Positions 48,108 through 61,532 of a stretch of DNA of 64,000 nucleotides are shown here, piece by piece. A model generated the notes under the pieces. It saw only the letters and a list, made by a program, of their open reading frames with translations. It ran no database searches and had not been told where the DNA came from. This stretch comes from Orbilia blumenaviensis (lineage: Eukaryota > Ascomycota > Orbiliomycetes > Orbiliales > Orbiliaceae), in NCBI GenBank assembly GCA_036872755.1, contig JAVHNS010000002.1, positions 372,001 to 436,000 of the forward strand, read 5' to 3'. Each line of letters starts with the position of its first letter. The stretch's first letter is position 1. A program made the position numbers and the translations under genes.

Positions 48108-49877
48108 CTACGACATCACAACATCCTCATCCTTCACCTCCACCTCCCGCTTCGGATGCTTCAACCCCCAACTCCGATCAAAATACTCATTCGGATGAAT
48201 AATCGTCTCCTTCTGCGCACCACCACCTCCTCCAGCTCTCTCCTTCTCCTTCAGCTCCTTCTCATGCAAATGCTCAAAAACACGATTACAAGCCAAATGA
48301 TACTTCCTCGCCGCCACATCCATCTTAACCCCACTCACAACCCCTCTATCCTCAACCCCCATGAGCGCACTCATCGCAACCGTAAGATTCTCAACCGAAA
48401 AATGTCGATAAGGACATCCGTGATTCTCCCCCGTTCCGGGAGGGTGTTCCATGAGTATCTGCTGACAGCTCATTGGTTTATAATTCCTCCCGGCACCCTG
48501 GAGACCGTACGAATGTCTGATGTTATACCTGTACTCCTTGTTAAACTGCTCATCTGTGAATTTTGAAAACGCCTGTCGCCAGAATACCAGTGCTTCGTCT
48601 ATGGAGAGACCGATTCCCTTCAGGAAGAGGCCGTATTGGAGACGGCCGAAGTGGCGGAGGTGTTTGTCGCGTCGGACGGCGGTGTGCAGGTTTTTCATGC
48701 AGAGCGGGAAGTGTACTGAGAGGTTGTCGATTTGGTTGGCGGTTATGGCGGTGCCTGAGAGGGTTGTTGGGGAGGCGGAGGAGTTGTATTCGGGAGCGGT
48801 GAAGCCCTTGGAGAGGTGGTTGAGGATGGGGATTAGGCGGTCGTCTTCGTCGAGGCGGGGGAGTAGACGGGCCGTTTTCTACAATTTTCCCCGTATTAAT
48901 TTTAGTATAAAACTTTTATGGAGAGAGAAGAGGTATATAGAGAAGGAGGAGGGGAACACGCACCACCAGCGACTCATCCAGCCGCTTCGTAAACTCCGCC
49001 ATGACCAGACTGAGCAGCATACTGCGCGGCACATACGCCATCCCAGCCTTCAAAAACACCTTCCTACTCTCCACCAAATCCGACACCCTTTCCCAATCCA
49101 CCTTCAAAAACTTCTCATTATCAAACAGCTGTTTCGCCTTCTCCGCCGGCATCTTATTCCCCCCACTACCACTCGGCGCAGTATTCTCCAACACAGCCTT
49201 AAGCCTATCCGTCAGCTCCCTCTTCTCATCCTCACTCACATCCTCAAAATTCAACTGCAACCCTTCCAGAAACTTCTCCCGTTCACCGCTATCATCCGTC
49301 AAAAACCTGTATTTGAACAGTATACCCTCCGTTCTGACGAAGCGACGTCTCAGATCCTCGGTTCTGGCGAACGCGAGCCGTAGTATGAAGTGGCTGTAAT
49401 GGTCCTTTTTACGCTCGTTCGTGAGTCCTATGAATCTTCGAGGGTTGGTGCGGTCGATGCTTTCGGGAAGGGAGGAGTTGGAGTTTAGGGGGAGGTATTT
49501 TTCTAGGAGTTTTTTGAGGACGGCATCGGTTTCGGAGGGGGTGTTGTTGCGGAAGAGGCAGGTTTCGATTTCTCCTAGTACTGTATTTATATATAAATTT
49601 AATATATATCATCAGCCAATCGCCCACAGTGGAAGAATAGAAAGATTTGTGGGGGGTGGAAGAGACCTCGCAACCGATCGATAGCCCACTGCTCGAACTC
49701 CTCCAGCGAGACCTCATCCCTCGGCGGCTTTTCGTAGAAGTTCAGTCGGTGGGGGTATGGCAGGCCGCTGCCTTTGGCGTTATCGCCTGCCGAGGAAGGG
49801 TCGAAGTCGAGTTGGTTCCCGCGTTTGGCGCGCCGCTCGTCGCGGATACGCCGGCGGATGGCGTCGGGGCCGAGCAT
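48108..49877 (-). CDS. pri2: DNA primase large subunit Pri2
   Basis: Three exons on the minus strand, 49877-49667 (phase 1), 49580-48964 (phase 0) and 48878-48108, give 532 residues, the usual length for the family. The N-terminal helical domain contains LPYPHRLNFYEKPPRDEVSLEEFEQWAIDRL. The C-terminal iron-sulfur domain carries the four conserved cysteines, here at about 336 (HFPLCMKNLH), 414 (MSCQQIL), 431 (HGCPYRH) and 473 (HLACNRVFE), which ligate the 4Fe-4S cluster. Pri2 works with Pri1 and DNA polymerase alpha to make RNA-DNA primers at origins and on the lagging strand. The PRLDEDDRLIPILNHLSKGF segment after the second intron is family-typical. It ends 156 bases from the end of the convergent PDX1 gene. 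Confidence 0.95.
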
Positions 49878-52800
49878 GTTCTGTCTATACCTCTCTTTCT
49901 CTTTCTTATCTTTCTTCTTTTTTTTTTATATTGATACTTGCTTTTTTTTGGTTTTGGTTCGAGTTATTGATATTGTTGGAATTTGAATTGAATTATGGTA
50001 GATTGGAAGGTTTAGTGGGTATACGTATGGGAGGGGGGGGGGGTTAGGTATCTGTGGAGCTTTGAAGCTTTGAAGCTATGAAGTAGGTCAGGTGGAGCTA
50101 TCAATTGTAATTGTAACTGTATTTGTTGCAAGTCGTAGCTCTCTCGCTCTCCCACGCGTAAAGTGAACCTCTCGCGCGACCCAAAGCCAATCAATCAAAC
50201 GCCACATACACACAAAAAACACGTTTAAGCCACTACTACCACAAGCCACGGTTGGGCATACATACAAAACCACAATTCCGCGTGTTCTTATTGGATAATA
50301 ATAGCTATTACCTGTTAGACCCTGGTTTGACATGACAGCTCTTGTGTATACAAGCTTTTTTACAGGATACTCCGTGCACACACCCGTATCTTAAACTTTC
50401 TTGACATAAAAGGTTTATGAGTATATAGGTATACATACGCGCGGGTCATCAAGGAGGTTTATTGTAAGATAAAGTTAAGTAAAGTTAAAGTCTACGTTCT
50501 GCGAGTAATCATATCAACGAGTTTGAGACATCCCCCGTCATAGAAGGGCGTATAGAACAATCCAGGCCTGTCGCCGTCACTGGAAGCTGAAGCTTATAGC
50601 TGGTCAGCTGTCACCCGGAGTGTATAAACCCCATAATTAAATTTCAAACCCATCATCTTATCCGGTAAGTATATAGCAAATAAACTACGTAATACCAGGA
50701 AGCTTCCCTTCTTCTCTTTCTTCTTCAGCCCGGCTACAAAAAGTATGAAAGATGTAAATACTTTGATCAGAGCCTCTTTGTTTTGAAGGCAACGCCGCAA
50801 CCATCCACCCTTTTGAATTCCTCGCTGATTCGCGATAGAATTAGACGCCCCCCCCTCCCCGGGAATGTAAGTACATGTAAATATGAAATTACGTTTTCAT
50901 TGATATCTGTCGCAATCGCAGGGTGTATATCCCCGTCCATATATGCGTCTGTATTGTATTGTATTGTATGATCGCACACAGGGGAATGATCAGGATATCC
51001 CACAGCGGATAGGACACAAAAACAAGCAAGGACAAGGATCGCATATATGTGGTGTCCGCAGAGTATACATCATTAATATGGGAGAGAGTGGATACCCTCC
51101 AAACAAGGCCGCATGCATATTCCTCCCTCCCCTGGGCGAGGCCGAGGTGTTCGCCTCGAATTTTTGTGCTTCTTGGTGGTGATGATGATGATGATTGTGG
51201 TGGGATTTTTAGCCTCACTTCCCTTCCTTCCTTCTGCTTTCTGTTCCTGTTCCTGTTCCTGCTCCGTGTGGATATGGTTATGTGATCATCCCGTGAGAAG
51301 AAGACGAATAAACAATAATAGAGAACTAAACCAGACGAGCTCGAGCTCGTGCCCCCCGCCGGACCGGATACCAATACCAATATCAATGTCAATATCAACA
51401 TCAATCACAGCGCATCAGCCAGTCCCGCTGCGCTCTTCTTCTTTCTACATAAGCTCACGAAGAAAGCTAGGTTAGAGTTAAAAAAACACCGGATCACGGG
51501 AATCCCGGAACCAAACTCCCAAACTCCCGGCCCGCCAATCGCTCTTCTCTTCCCTTTTTCTTTATTATTAAAAAAAAAAAAAAAAAAAAGAGTTACCGCC
51601 CGGCGAGAAATCAAATGTCAAACCCTGCATAAACCCTCCCTCCCATATCCATATGGAAGGACAGGAAGTAAAAAGAAGGGATGGAGCAGAAGTGGATCCC
51701 TAAACTGGCCTGTTGGAACCGTTCTTCCTGCTTCCCCGAAAAACAAGCCGCCTGCTCGCTCGCTGTTAACCTTTTTTCCCAAAAAAAAAAAAAATACTCG
51801 GCTGGCTGTATTAAAAGCGAACGAAACAAAACCGGCTGGCAATATAGCTACATACAAAACAAACAATGCATACCCCCAAAAAGAGAAACGGACGAACCAT
51901 GTCATCCAGCTCGAGGGTGTGGTCTATATCACTGTATGAGAAGGGGATAAGGAAAGGGTCTCCCGGCCGGCTCCCATTACCACCCTTCGGTTCGGATATT
52001 CCATCCCAGATACACACAAGACATGTATGTATGTAATTATAAATTCCGATAAGGAAGGGGAACAAAAACGGCACGAAAGAACGAAAGGGAGGGTCCCCTT
52101 GTACCCATACACGCGTGCGAGCCCGTGGGGGTACATACCTGTCCATATATACGCTCGCCTCGGCATCGGCAGCGTCGCAGTGTTAGGGGAATACCGGAAC
52201 GTAACGTCCCTTCCTATGAAGATACGCCTCGGGTAAAAGAGGATGAACGAGGTAAGGCGAGGATTGAAAGTTCGACATTTTTTTTCAATCTGGTTAATTA
52301 ATTAATCTATTTTGTGACAGGTCACAAAACGGCACATCTGTTATGTATGTAAGTCGTCAAATAAGACAGGTGCCTGTCTGACATGAGCATGGCCATGGTC
52401 CAAAGGACCCTGGGGAGGGAGGGGGAGGCAACGGGTTAAGCTAGGCTAAGTTAATTACTGAACAGATCACGATCTCGTTTTTCTTTTTGCCTCCTTTGCC
52501 CTGGGATGTCAGTATATTGGTAGACGATAATCCCCAGACTATGTGTGTATGTATGTTGTAGTAATCAGAGGTGCAAGCTAGCTAGCATGGTAGCAAAGGT
52601 GTGGTGGTGGTGTCTCTTTTACCCCGCATATATACCGTCGCAATTATCCAAAATACATACCCAAAATCTACAAGTAAAGGTATGTATTGTATGTATGTAT
52701 ATACAGCGCATTCCACGAATAAAAATGGAATGCGGGGCGCCGCGCGCGCACGCACGAGCTCTCATAAAAACGATTAACGAAGTAAACAGCGATGATGATC

Positions 52801-55800
52801 GCAAGAGGGAAACAGCGCACATGCTCCTCTCCCCTCTTTAACCTCTTAGCTGACGTTATCGTCTCCAGACGACACTGGCATGCACTGATGCATGGATTAG
52901 TCTGTCTGTCTTGCAGGTCGACGGAGTTCTTCTAAATTCTTCTTCTTTTTATTCTTCTCCGTCATTTACATTCCCACATGTTCGTAATTAAGAATGGATG
53001 GCTGCTGCTGCGCGCGCGCGACAGGGACTATTCTGGTTTAGGCTGCACACAAAAACAAAACTTCGGATGAAAAAAAAGTGGACTAGAAACTTTTTTGGAA
53101 TTCGGAATGGATGGTTAAAAGGTGGTGTTATGTATACAGAAGTATCAGTCCTACATAAGTGATTTAGGTAACGTGAATCCTGCGCTCTAGCTAACTAACT
53201 TATAAGCCTCGGATCCAGCCCCAGACCGCCTTTTCCTCTCCCAATAGAATGTCAAATACAAATTCGGAAGAAAAGACCAAAAAAGAAACCAGAAAATATT
53301 AATAGAATAGAATATAGTAGACAGAAAAGAAGAATGTATCAAATAGAGTTACGCCCACAAGACAAAGCAAGCAGTTAAACAAAAAAAACCCTGTACAAGC
53401 TAATGCACAGTATGTACTGTACTGTATGTACATGTCGCATGCAAAGCAATCCACGAGGAACCTCTGGCTACCTAACATCCTAAGAATGTACTATAGAAAG
53501 CGCACGCACGCATCGAACATCCCCACCTTTTTTTTCCCTCGCTTTTCCAAATGATCATGAATGATGGATCATCGAGGTTGACAGCAAAGCCCGTCGGGAG
53601 GGAATGAGGGAGGGGTTGTACTTGCCGTATACGGAAGTAGATGAGTGAGGGAGGAAGTCCGGTGCTCATCTACCAGACGTGTAATTCCAACAGGTTGATC
53701 ATCGTGAGATTTTAATTCCGCCCTCCCCGCTGTGCCAGCTAGCAAATAGTATCTATCCATCGGGTGAAGGAGGAGCGAAAAAGCCATTGCATTGAGAAGC
53801 GGGGATGGGGGATTAAAGCTCGTGCCAATTGGATATATGTAGGTAATAATTTAAGAAAAGAAAAAAAGAGGGGAACGTGACCACGAAAACACCCCCCTCC
53901 GAACAGGAACGATGAGAATTTAAGCTAGTGAAGGGCGCATATGTGTCGACTCGCTACCGTAGCCACCGAGTAAAATACTCGAATCGAATCATTCTGACCT
54001 CTCTCTCTTTTAGCCAACCCTAAACTAAAAACTGTTAACGCCCTCCTTTCGGCGACAGCATTTCGTCCAATGCAATCGTTTTTAGCAAATAAAAAACCAA
54101 GAAAGAATGGCACAGCGTGTGCACATGTGGCCCACGTGCCACGTTTTTATTTCACACACTTTCTGAGGTACATACCTACACAAAAAATCCAACGAACGGA
54201 CGAATACAAAGGAGAATTATAGAACTTCCTTTCATGCGAGAGCGTGCCACATTGATATCATATCCTGCTGAGATGGGGACCCTTTCCTTCAAATCAGATC
54301 ATATCCATGGATTATTTGCCAACCCGCCTGCAAGTTACCCCGCAATAAAAAACAAATATGTACCTACAAGAGAATTAAACTACAAATTGAAATCTAGAAT
54401 ATGCGAAAAATCGAATCACCAACCATGAAGAAAAATAAGAAAATAAGTAGAATATGGTATGATACGTGGTGCTGAAACACGCATTAGTTGTGGGTATTCC
54501 TTCGTCATTTCCAAATTGCAATTGACTTCATCAATATAATTCAACAGTCCCGGGCCCGTAACCATCGGGAACGAAAAACATGTGAAGGAGCCGGCCGAGT
54601 TGCCAGACTGTCCCGCCGCCGACGATATATTAGCCATAGCCACATATTATCTTCCAATCCGAACATTTAAACATCGGGTTAATTTTGGGGGGAGGATGAG
54701 GTTTCCATTCCTCCGCTAGTTTAGCTGAGTAGCCGGTTGTCTGGACCGAGTGGAATGCGACAATTTTTTAAACTCAATTCATGCCAACCCCGGATTCTTC
54801 TTCAAATATTGGAATTTGTATTCTGTTGTACCCCCCCCAAAAAAAAACATAAAGAAAAGAACAACCCTCTCTCGGTGTATCCAACGAGGGGCACCTGTGA
54901 ATGCATACATAAAAATGGAGGGGGAGGTTTAAAGAATAAGAATGTTAGTTGATGTTAGGAATTATCCAACCTGAAACACCCCGGCTGCCGGATGTCGTAA
55001 TTGTGCTGCTTTTTTCGCGAATTTAAACGACATGTGGTGTGTATACGTGTGGGTATATACCGATGATCTTCGTCTTATATTACTTTTCAACTCGGGATAA
55101 CTGTAACGTGTTTTAGTATGAGACTTTTTTTTTTTTGTTAAAGAAATTGTTTTTTTTTTCTTCCGGTGGGTTTAGCTAGGGAATATTCCGGGTGCTATGA
55201 CGTAGGTTCCTTAAATATATTAAAGTTATAATCTGTAAGTGACGGCGTAACAGTGGGTTTATTTATCGTTGGGTCGGAATACGCCTGCGTCGGAATAACC
55301 TCACCTCACCTCAGCCCGTTATAATATACTTGAGAAATTAACAGAGGGAAATTAAGATCGACGGAGCACATACGTGCGGTGATACACGGCATCCTCCCCT
55401 CCCTTCTATTCCCTTATTATGGGTTTTAGGGGTAGCACGGCATTGAGCTTGTTTTTTTTGTTGTTTGTTGTTGGAGTAGGAGGAGGAGGCAATTTAATAT
55501 AATTTTAATATATATCTGATAGCGTATACGTAGGTATGTACTGATATGTAGTATATTGGATGTATTGGGTGATGCACGGACGGGGTATTTTTCCCATTTG
55601 CGCGAGCCGACGACGTATTTTTATTCCCTGATTTTGCAGTTTGGGGGGCTTGCAGACACACCTATGTAGGTGCATGTCCAGACAGACAGACAGACATGGG
55701 ACAAGGGATGTGGTACCCGATCAGTTTATGCATGTATACCCACCCTGGCCCTTTTTTTCGCGAATATACACAGGACGGGACCTTTTGCGGGTTTCTATAT

Positions 55801-58800
55801 TTTCCTACACACACACATACACAAACACGCATACACACCATGCATACACATTCTTTTGGAAGTGACAGGTCAGGTCTCCCCGAAGGCGACCGACGTATGC
55901 TGATGTATGTTTATGTAGGTGGTATGTATGTACCGGGGAGGGGGGTGGGTTATAAGTGGGTAATATAATATGTAGTTCGGCAGGAACAAGCTTTCGTTTT
56001 TGGGAGTTTTCTTACCCACGCCAATTGTTGGATCAAAAGGGTATTTTATATCACGGGTTAACGCACCCACATTATACTCGAGTATGTAGCTACGTAGTCT
56101 TTGTGGTATGTATGTATGTAGCTAACGGACGAGAGGTGTGGCGAAACTGAGTCAAGTTCAAGTTCAAGTTCAATGGGGTCAGCTTTGCGATGACCGGCTT
56201 ATGACCTTTTACAGCTCCACTTTTTTTGTGTATGCGTGTCTTGGGTGGCTGGGTTACGGTAGCATTTTCCTCCTTCTTCTTCCTGCTTCGGCTACTACTT
56301 ACTTTACTTTACTTATTTATGAATGAATGTATGACATATGACGACGATGAATGGTGATGATAATGGCGATTTGACGATAGATGACAGGTCACAATTACCC
56401 AATCGAGTCTGATTCAAAAAAGAAATTTATATATATATATATTGGGAATAGGAATCCTCGTGGACCGGAACTCGCGAGAAAGTAACGTACAAAGTAGGTA
56501 AAGCCCGTCGGTTCGCGTGCCAATCTGACGAGCTGCCTCATTTTTTTCTAGTAAAGTATAGTTATAGTATGAGTCTCGGGTAGGGGAGGGTAAGAAGAAG
56601 AAGATAGTGTTCGCTCGGGTTCGAGTGGCTGAGGTGGTTTAGCTCGGGGGGAGGCTGGCTAGCCTGGCCGTTCCGTGTTTCTCTCGTCCTTCCTTCCCCC
56701 TTCTTTCATTAGAGAATGAAAAAAAATTAATTTTTCAGCACGAGCTCCGAGAGAGAAGGAGGGAAAAAAGAAGCTCTCGATCGACCGGGCCGTTGGATTA
56801 GCTAGCTTTGGGATCAGCTAGTTTAGTCAGCTCACCCCCTTCCCGCAACGTTGGCATGTTTCTGCTACTACTAATTACTAGTCAGTCAGCCAGCTAGCTA
56901 GCAGATTCCAGCTGGATGGATGGATGGATGAGAAGGTTTTTTCTGTTGAATTTTAGAATTTTTCTTCCTTTGCCAGGTAGTAGAAAAAAAACGGGAGCAG
57001 AGTTTTTTCTTTCTGACTCTGTCTCTCTCTCTCGGACAAGTCCATCCAACAAACAAAAAAAAAATCTTAAAACATCTGAACAGAATAATCTTAAAAAAAC
57101 GGTGAATACCTAACTACTTAATGTAACTTAAGGAACACAATTTATGCCCGTCTGTCTGTTCATCCGTAAGGCTGGGGGGGAAGGGCAGCACAGAAGTGAC
57201 AATAATTTAAATAAAAAAAAGAAAAGAAGGGAGGAGGTTAAATCTGACAGGTACAAGGCGGTACCTTTTTTGTTCCCAAAACTCGAAATAGCACAGCAGC
57301 ACAAAGAGGGTTATTGAAACGCCATGAAGAAGAAAAAATGGGCGACGATCATTCGTATGAGAGAGCTCTGGGTATTTTACCTTACCTTACTTTACTGACA
57401 TACATATGGATGGGGTGGGTGGATAGGTTTGGGGGGTAGTTAGGAAGTAATTTCGGTGCGCCTTCTTCGGCTGTCCCATTCGAAGGGGGTTCCCGCAGCC
57501 ATCAGCTAGCGGGGGGTGGGAGAGGGATGGTTTATACATCCTTACTTACCTACTTGCATGTATGGATGGATGGATACTTTTTCTCTAGGCGGGCGGTATC
57601 GCAGGCAGATTAGTTGTAACGGTCCATGCTTCCCTGGATACATACATCTGCCCTACCTCTCTTCTTTTGGCGGCGTGCATGGTCATATATATATGTATAA
57701 CAGTAAACTATAATCTGGCAGTTGAATGGGAGCTGATATATATGAGATATGATATGATGCGTGTGATAAGAAGTGCAGGACAGGAATAAGAAAGGAAGGA
57801 AATGAAGGAAGGAAGGATAACAGATAGTATAGTATAGTATAGTATAGTAGGGCAGGTCGAATGGGAATATCGAATTTCGAGGTCCTGAATTAGGTCGTGG
57901 ATTGGATAGGATGGGGCTGCTAGTCAGTTCCTGTCCTATCCTGAACCAGAACCCAACCCAACCGGAGCCCAACCCAAATCCAAATCCAACCCAGGACCAG
58001 ACCAGACCCAGCCAGGACTTTTTACCTGACCTGTTTGCTGCTGCTGCTGCTGCTGTTTGCCGGGGGCAGACCAGCAAAGAGGAAGAAAAAGAATATTAAA
58101 CCTTTCTGGCTCCCACCCGCCCTCTGGTTAGGTTCTGTTCCCAGTTCCCTCTCATTCTCCCTCTTCCTCTTTCCCTCTCTCTCTCTCTTCCCTCTCCTCC
58201 TCTCTTCTATCTATTTTATCTCCCACACAGATTATTATTACTATTTATTATAAGACCGCTAGAGTAGTAGTAGTAGTGGTACTCGTAGCATAAAAATACA
58301 CACACTCACTCCCACTCCCCTCCAATCTTCATACACCAAGAAAACTACTACTGCAGATACAATACACGACACACACTTCAAACAGACGACAAAGAAAGAA
58401 AAAGAGAATTACTCGAGACGACGCTATTTTAAATTCGAAACAGATCAGACAGAACGGAACAGAACAGAAAGAATCCTGCGGGTAAGGTGTCCCCCCAGCC
58501 CTTCAATCCGGCTAGTCCGTCGCCCATCGCTGCACCGGCATCATCATCGTACATTTTTACCTCACTCCCTCGAATCCAAGCATTGCTTCCTGCTCCCAAG
58601 CATTCATCCCCCCCCCTGGTCCTCCCTGCATCCGCTGTCTTTTTTGTCTTCCTCCTGATTATTATAATCAATCAAATCAAATCGATCAATTCCTCCCTGA
58701 GTTACTTCTTCTTTTGGTATATTACTAAGGGCTAACTCGAGTCGTATAGAAAGAAGACTGTGAACAGGGCCAACTCATACAACCAGGCTTAGCTTTGCAT

Positions 58801-59351
58801 ATCACCGGCCATCCTTCTTCTTTCTTTCCTTTCTTTGGAACCCTTCCCTCTCCGCCTTCCGGTCCATCGCGACTTCCCTCTTTTTTTTCTTTTTTCTGTT
58901 CCTTTTTCCTTTTTTTATACATATTCTCCCTCTTTTGCTTGTTCATCATGCATTGTTTATCTTTATAGCCTCAACTCCCACTTTCATCCTCTTCTTCTTC
59001 CTTCTCCTCATCACATACTCTCCCGTCGACGACGTTTTTGTGAAGGCATCAACAACATCAACAACAACACTCACCAACAACAACAACACTTAAACCTCAA
59101 CTATCATCAATCAAATCCATCGTCGACTTGCTCTCCACTGCAAGTCTTCTCCATTCACAAATAACCATCGACGACGACAACCACTACTACTATCACCTTC
59201 CTCTTCTAATTCTTCAATCTATCTAACCAGACTGAGTCTGCCTTTTATTTGGTGTGCCTGGTGGCTGCTATATCGCTTCTTCTTTTGATTAGCTTGGATC
59301 AAAAAGAAAACCAGAAAACCCCCAAAAATAATATTTTAATATATTGTTATT
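49878..59351. other. 9.5-kb gene-poor spacer between divergent PRI2 and the DUF3295-like gene
   Basis: No gene can be supported across the whole interval. Open frames are short and overlap on both strands without splice logic. It contains GTATT/TGTAT tracts near 50950, a GATGAT run near 51178-51194, TGTATG runs near 52550 and 52680, CGCG-rich spots near 52740 and 53010, ACACAC runs near 55805, a GGAT run near 57560, an AGTAT repeat (57825-57849) and a GCT run near 58040. The last kilobase (58100-59350) is CT-rich and then CAACAA-rich, which fits the promoter and 5' leader of the following gene. Confidence 0.6.
57825..57849. repeat. AGTAT pentanucleotide microsatellite
   Basis: About five tandem copies of a TATAG/AGTAT unit lie in the gene-poor spacer. 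Confidence 0.85.
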
Positions 59352-61532
59352 ATGCCCGACAAGGACCTCATCAACATGACTTCCTCATCCCTCGCCATCG
59401 CAATCCCTTCTTCCAACCAGCAGCAGCTCTCCACTCCCGACGAAGAGGTCGTTGCCGAAGCCGACGAACCTTCAGACAGTTGTAGCTGCAACTTGCCAGC
59501 TGCCTCCCGTGGTGGCAAGTTGCACTTCCAAGAAAACCTCTACAAGAAACACATCGTCAGCCCTGGTCGTCCCCACAGAGTCGACTCCCTCCTCACCCGC
59601 GCCATCATCAGCGATTCCGAACCTCATTCCGTCGAGAGCAATGCTGCTCAGTCAATCTACACCCGCGTCGGGTTTAGGATTCCCAGACGTGGCATGTCTA
59701 CCACTTCAACCGTCAGCACTGCGAGCATGCCGTCCACCGCCGACCTCACTAGCGATGCCGGTGACGACGACTCCTCCAGCTCCGAACTGAGCTCCCCGAG
59801 CCCTCGTATGGTTCCGGTCTTCAACCTTCCGCTCATCAGGGACTCGGCCGCTCTCGCCGTCAAAACCCAGAGCGACGACGAGCTCCACAAGTCTGCTGTC
59901 CAATCCGACCCTAATGAGGTCACCGTCGCCCTCGGTCGCAAACGCTGCATCACCTTCGCATGCTCGAACCCCATCTCCCGTCAGGCCTCTGACATCGCTG
60001 CTAGCAAACCCAAGGAAACTGCTATTGCCGTCGAGGAACCAGCTCCCGTCAGACGTACCACTCTCAAGTTCGCCTGTAACGTCAAGGATGAGTGCAAAGC
60101 TCCCCGAAGGTCCGGGTCTCCACCTCCACCACCTTCTGCTCTATCGAAGCCTGCCCATCGCTCCCCTATCAGCGCTTCTCACTTGCACCCGAATGGTGGC
60201 CACCACCGACGCGACTCTGCCTCCACTGTTGTCGACGAGCGCCAGAAGGCCATTGCCTGCAAGCCTTCTCCTCTCGTCAGCAGTGTCTCTTCCGCCAACA
60301 GCAGCATCCCACGCTTCTACGAATTCGCCAGCTCGGTTGATGAGTCGGTCCACTCTTGGATGAACGCTCCTCAGTTCCCCTCTCGTCTTCTGAAGGTCGA
60401 CTGCCTTCTCGAGAAGGAGAAGCAAATAAGAAAGCTCAGCGAAGAAGTTGAAGCCGATGAGGAAGACGAAGACAACAATGATGACGATGACGATGAGGAC
60501 AATGACAACCTTGAGTTCGAGGATGACGACGAGGAAGATGACGGATACAAGGAAGACGAGGAAGACGATGAGTACGAGATCTGGAGCGACTCCGACGAGG
60601 AGGACTACGACAACCACTCCGACTCTGACGAGGAAGAGTGCGACTCCGACAATGAGGGAGACGACTTCGTCCCTAAAGTTGGCACTGCCATTCCCGATCG
60701 CAAGGCTGACCGTCCCAGCTGCTGCCGTAATACCTCTGATTCATCTCTCGCTTCCGTCCACGACCGCAAGTCTGGCTGCTCCTTCCAACGCGAGAAGCGC
60801 ACTCATGCCGCCCGCCCCATCCGCCCGAGCACTCCCGAGCTTCCGGACAGCACCGATTTTGTTCCCGGTACTTTTGATGAGGACAAAGTCCTCGAGGACT
60901 ACTATCTCTCTTGTATCGAGGACCGAAAGTCGATGAACAAGGTCTTTCGTCCCCAGGACATTGACCCCAGCTTTCCCGAAGGCGGTGATGATGACGACGA
61001 GGACGAGGACAACGAGGAAGCCGAGCGTCCGGTCCGCCGTCGCCGTGGCTCGAACGTTAGTGTTCGTTCCCCCCGCGGGTCCCCCACTCCGAACCGTCGT
61101 CTCCGCTCGCCTCCACCAATCTCTCGTCGCGGATCCCGTGGCATGTCACCTGGCAAGAGACGTCCTTCCTTCACTTCCAAGTCACCCCCACCACAGAACC
61201 GCACCGGCAGACTTCGCTTTGACCTTCAAGCGAACCGAGCCTCGCTCGCCCGTTCTACCTCTCTCCCTCGACACGGGCTCTATCCTCGGAAGAAGAGCCT
61301 CCTGACCCCAGCCTCTCCCAAGTCCAAGGCCATTACCTTCCGCAAGCGATCCGTCCTTGATATTGTCAAGGGCCTCGAGTCGAAGAGAATGCGCCGTCGT
61401 GAAAACGTTTACGGACGTCGGGAGTATAAGGCTGAGGCCGGTGAGGGTGTCGAGAGGATGAGGGAGATCGGTATCATGGGGAGGGAACGTGTCGGTGCCA
61501 ACCCAGCACCCAAGTGGATGATGTCCTTTTAA
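59352..61532 (+). CDS. Acidic nuclear-type protein of the fungal DUF3295-like family
   Basis: A single exon of 726 codons starts at ATG 59352 and ends at TAA. Segments that I associate with the fungal DUF3295 group are LYKKHIVSPGRPHRVDSLL (about 63-80), WMNAPQFPSRLLKVDCLLEK, and the C-terminal DSTDFVPGTFDEDKVLEDYY and PQDIDPSFP elements (about 500-550). Between them lies a highly acidic Asp/Glu stretch (about 367-442). The last 170 residues are Arg/Ser/Pro-rich with several basic patches (RRRRGSN and RKKSLL), which suggests nuclear localisation. The role is unknown; related proteins often have an AreA-type GATA-like N-terminal motif, which I do not clearly see here. Codon use is well-biased and GC-rich compared with the flanks, as in a highly expressed gene. 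The family assignment is from recall. Confidence 0.7.
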   Translation: MPDKDLINMTSSSLAIAIPSSNQQQLSTPDEEVVAEADEPSDSCSCNLPAASRGGKLHFQENLYKKHIVSPGRPHRVDSLLTRAIISDSEPHSVESNAAQSIYTRVGFRIPRRGMSTTSTVSTASMPSTADLTSDAGDDDSSSSELSSPSPRMVPVFNLPLIRDSAALAVKTQSDDELHKSAVQSDPNEVTVALGRKRCITFACSNPISRQASDIAASKPKETAIAVEEPAPVRRTTLKFACNVKDECKAPRRSGSPPPPPSALSKPAHRSPISASHLHPNGGHHRRDSASTVVDERQKAIACKPSPLVSSVSSANSSIPRFYEFASSVDESVHSWMNAPQFPSRLLKVDCLLEKEKQIRKLSEEVEADEEDEDNNDDDDDEDNDNLEFEDDDEEDDGYKEDEEDDEYEIWSDSDEEDYDNHSDSDEEECDSDNEGDDFVPKVGTAIPDRKADRPSCCRNTSDSSLASVHDRKSGCSFQREKRTHAARPIRPSTPELPDSTDFVPGTFDEDKVLEDYYLSCIEDRKSMNKVFRPQDIDPSFPEGGDDDDEDEDNEEAERPVRRRRGSNVSVRSPRGSPTPNRRLRSPPPISRRGSRGMSPGKRRPSFTSKSPPPQNRTGRLRFDLQANRASLARSTSLPRHGLYPRKKSLLTPASPKSKAITFRKRSVLDIVKGLESKRMRRRENVYGRREYKAEAGEGVERMREIGIMGRERVGANPAPKWMMSF

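Noticed and set aside
51349..51939. 196-codon open frame in the gene-poor spacer
   Set aside because: It is Lys/Pro-rich, crosses two long A runs, has no recognisable motif or leader, and overlaps several open frames on both strands.
56630..56670. tRNA-like A-box resemblance (GGTTTAGCTCGGGG)
   Set aside because: No matching B-box, anticodon stem or acceptor stem at the right distance.
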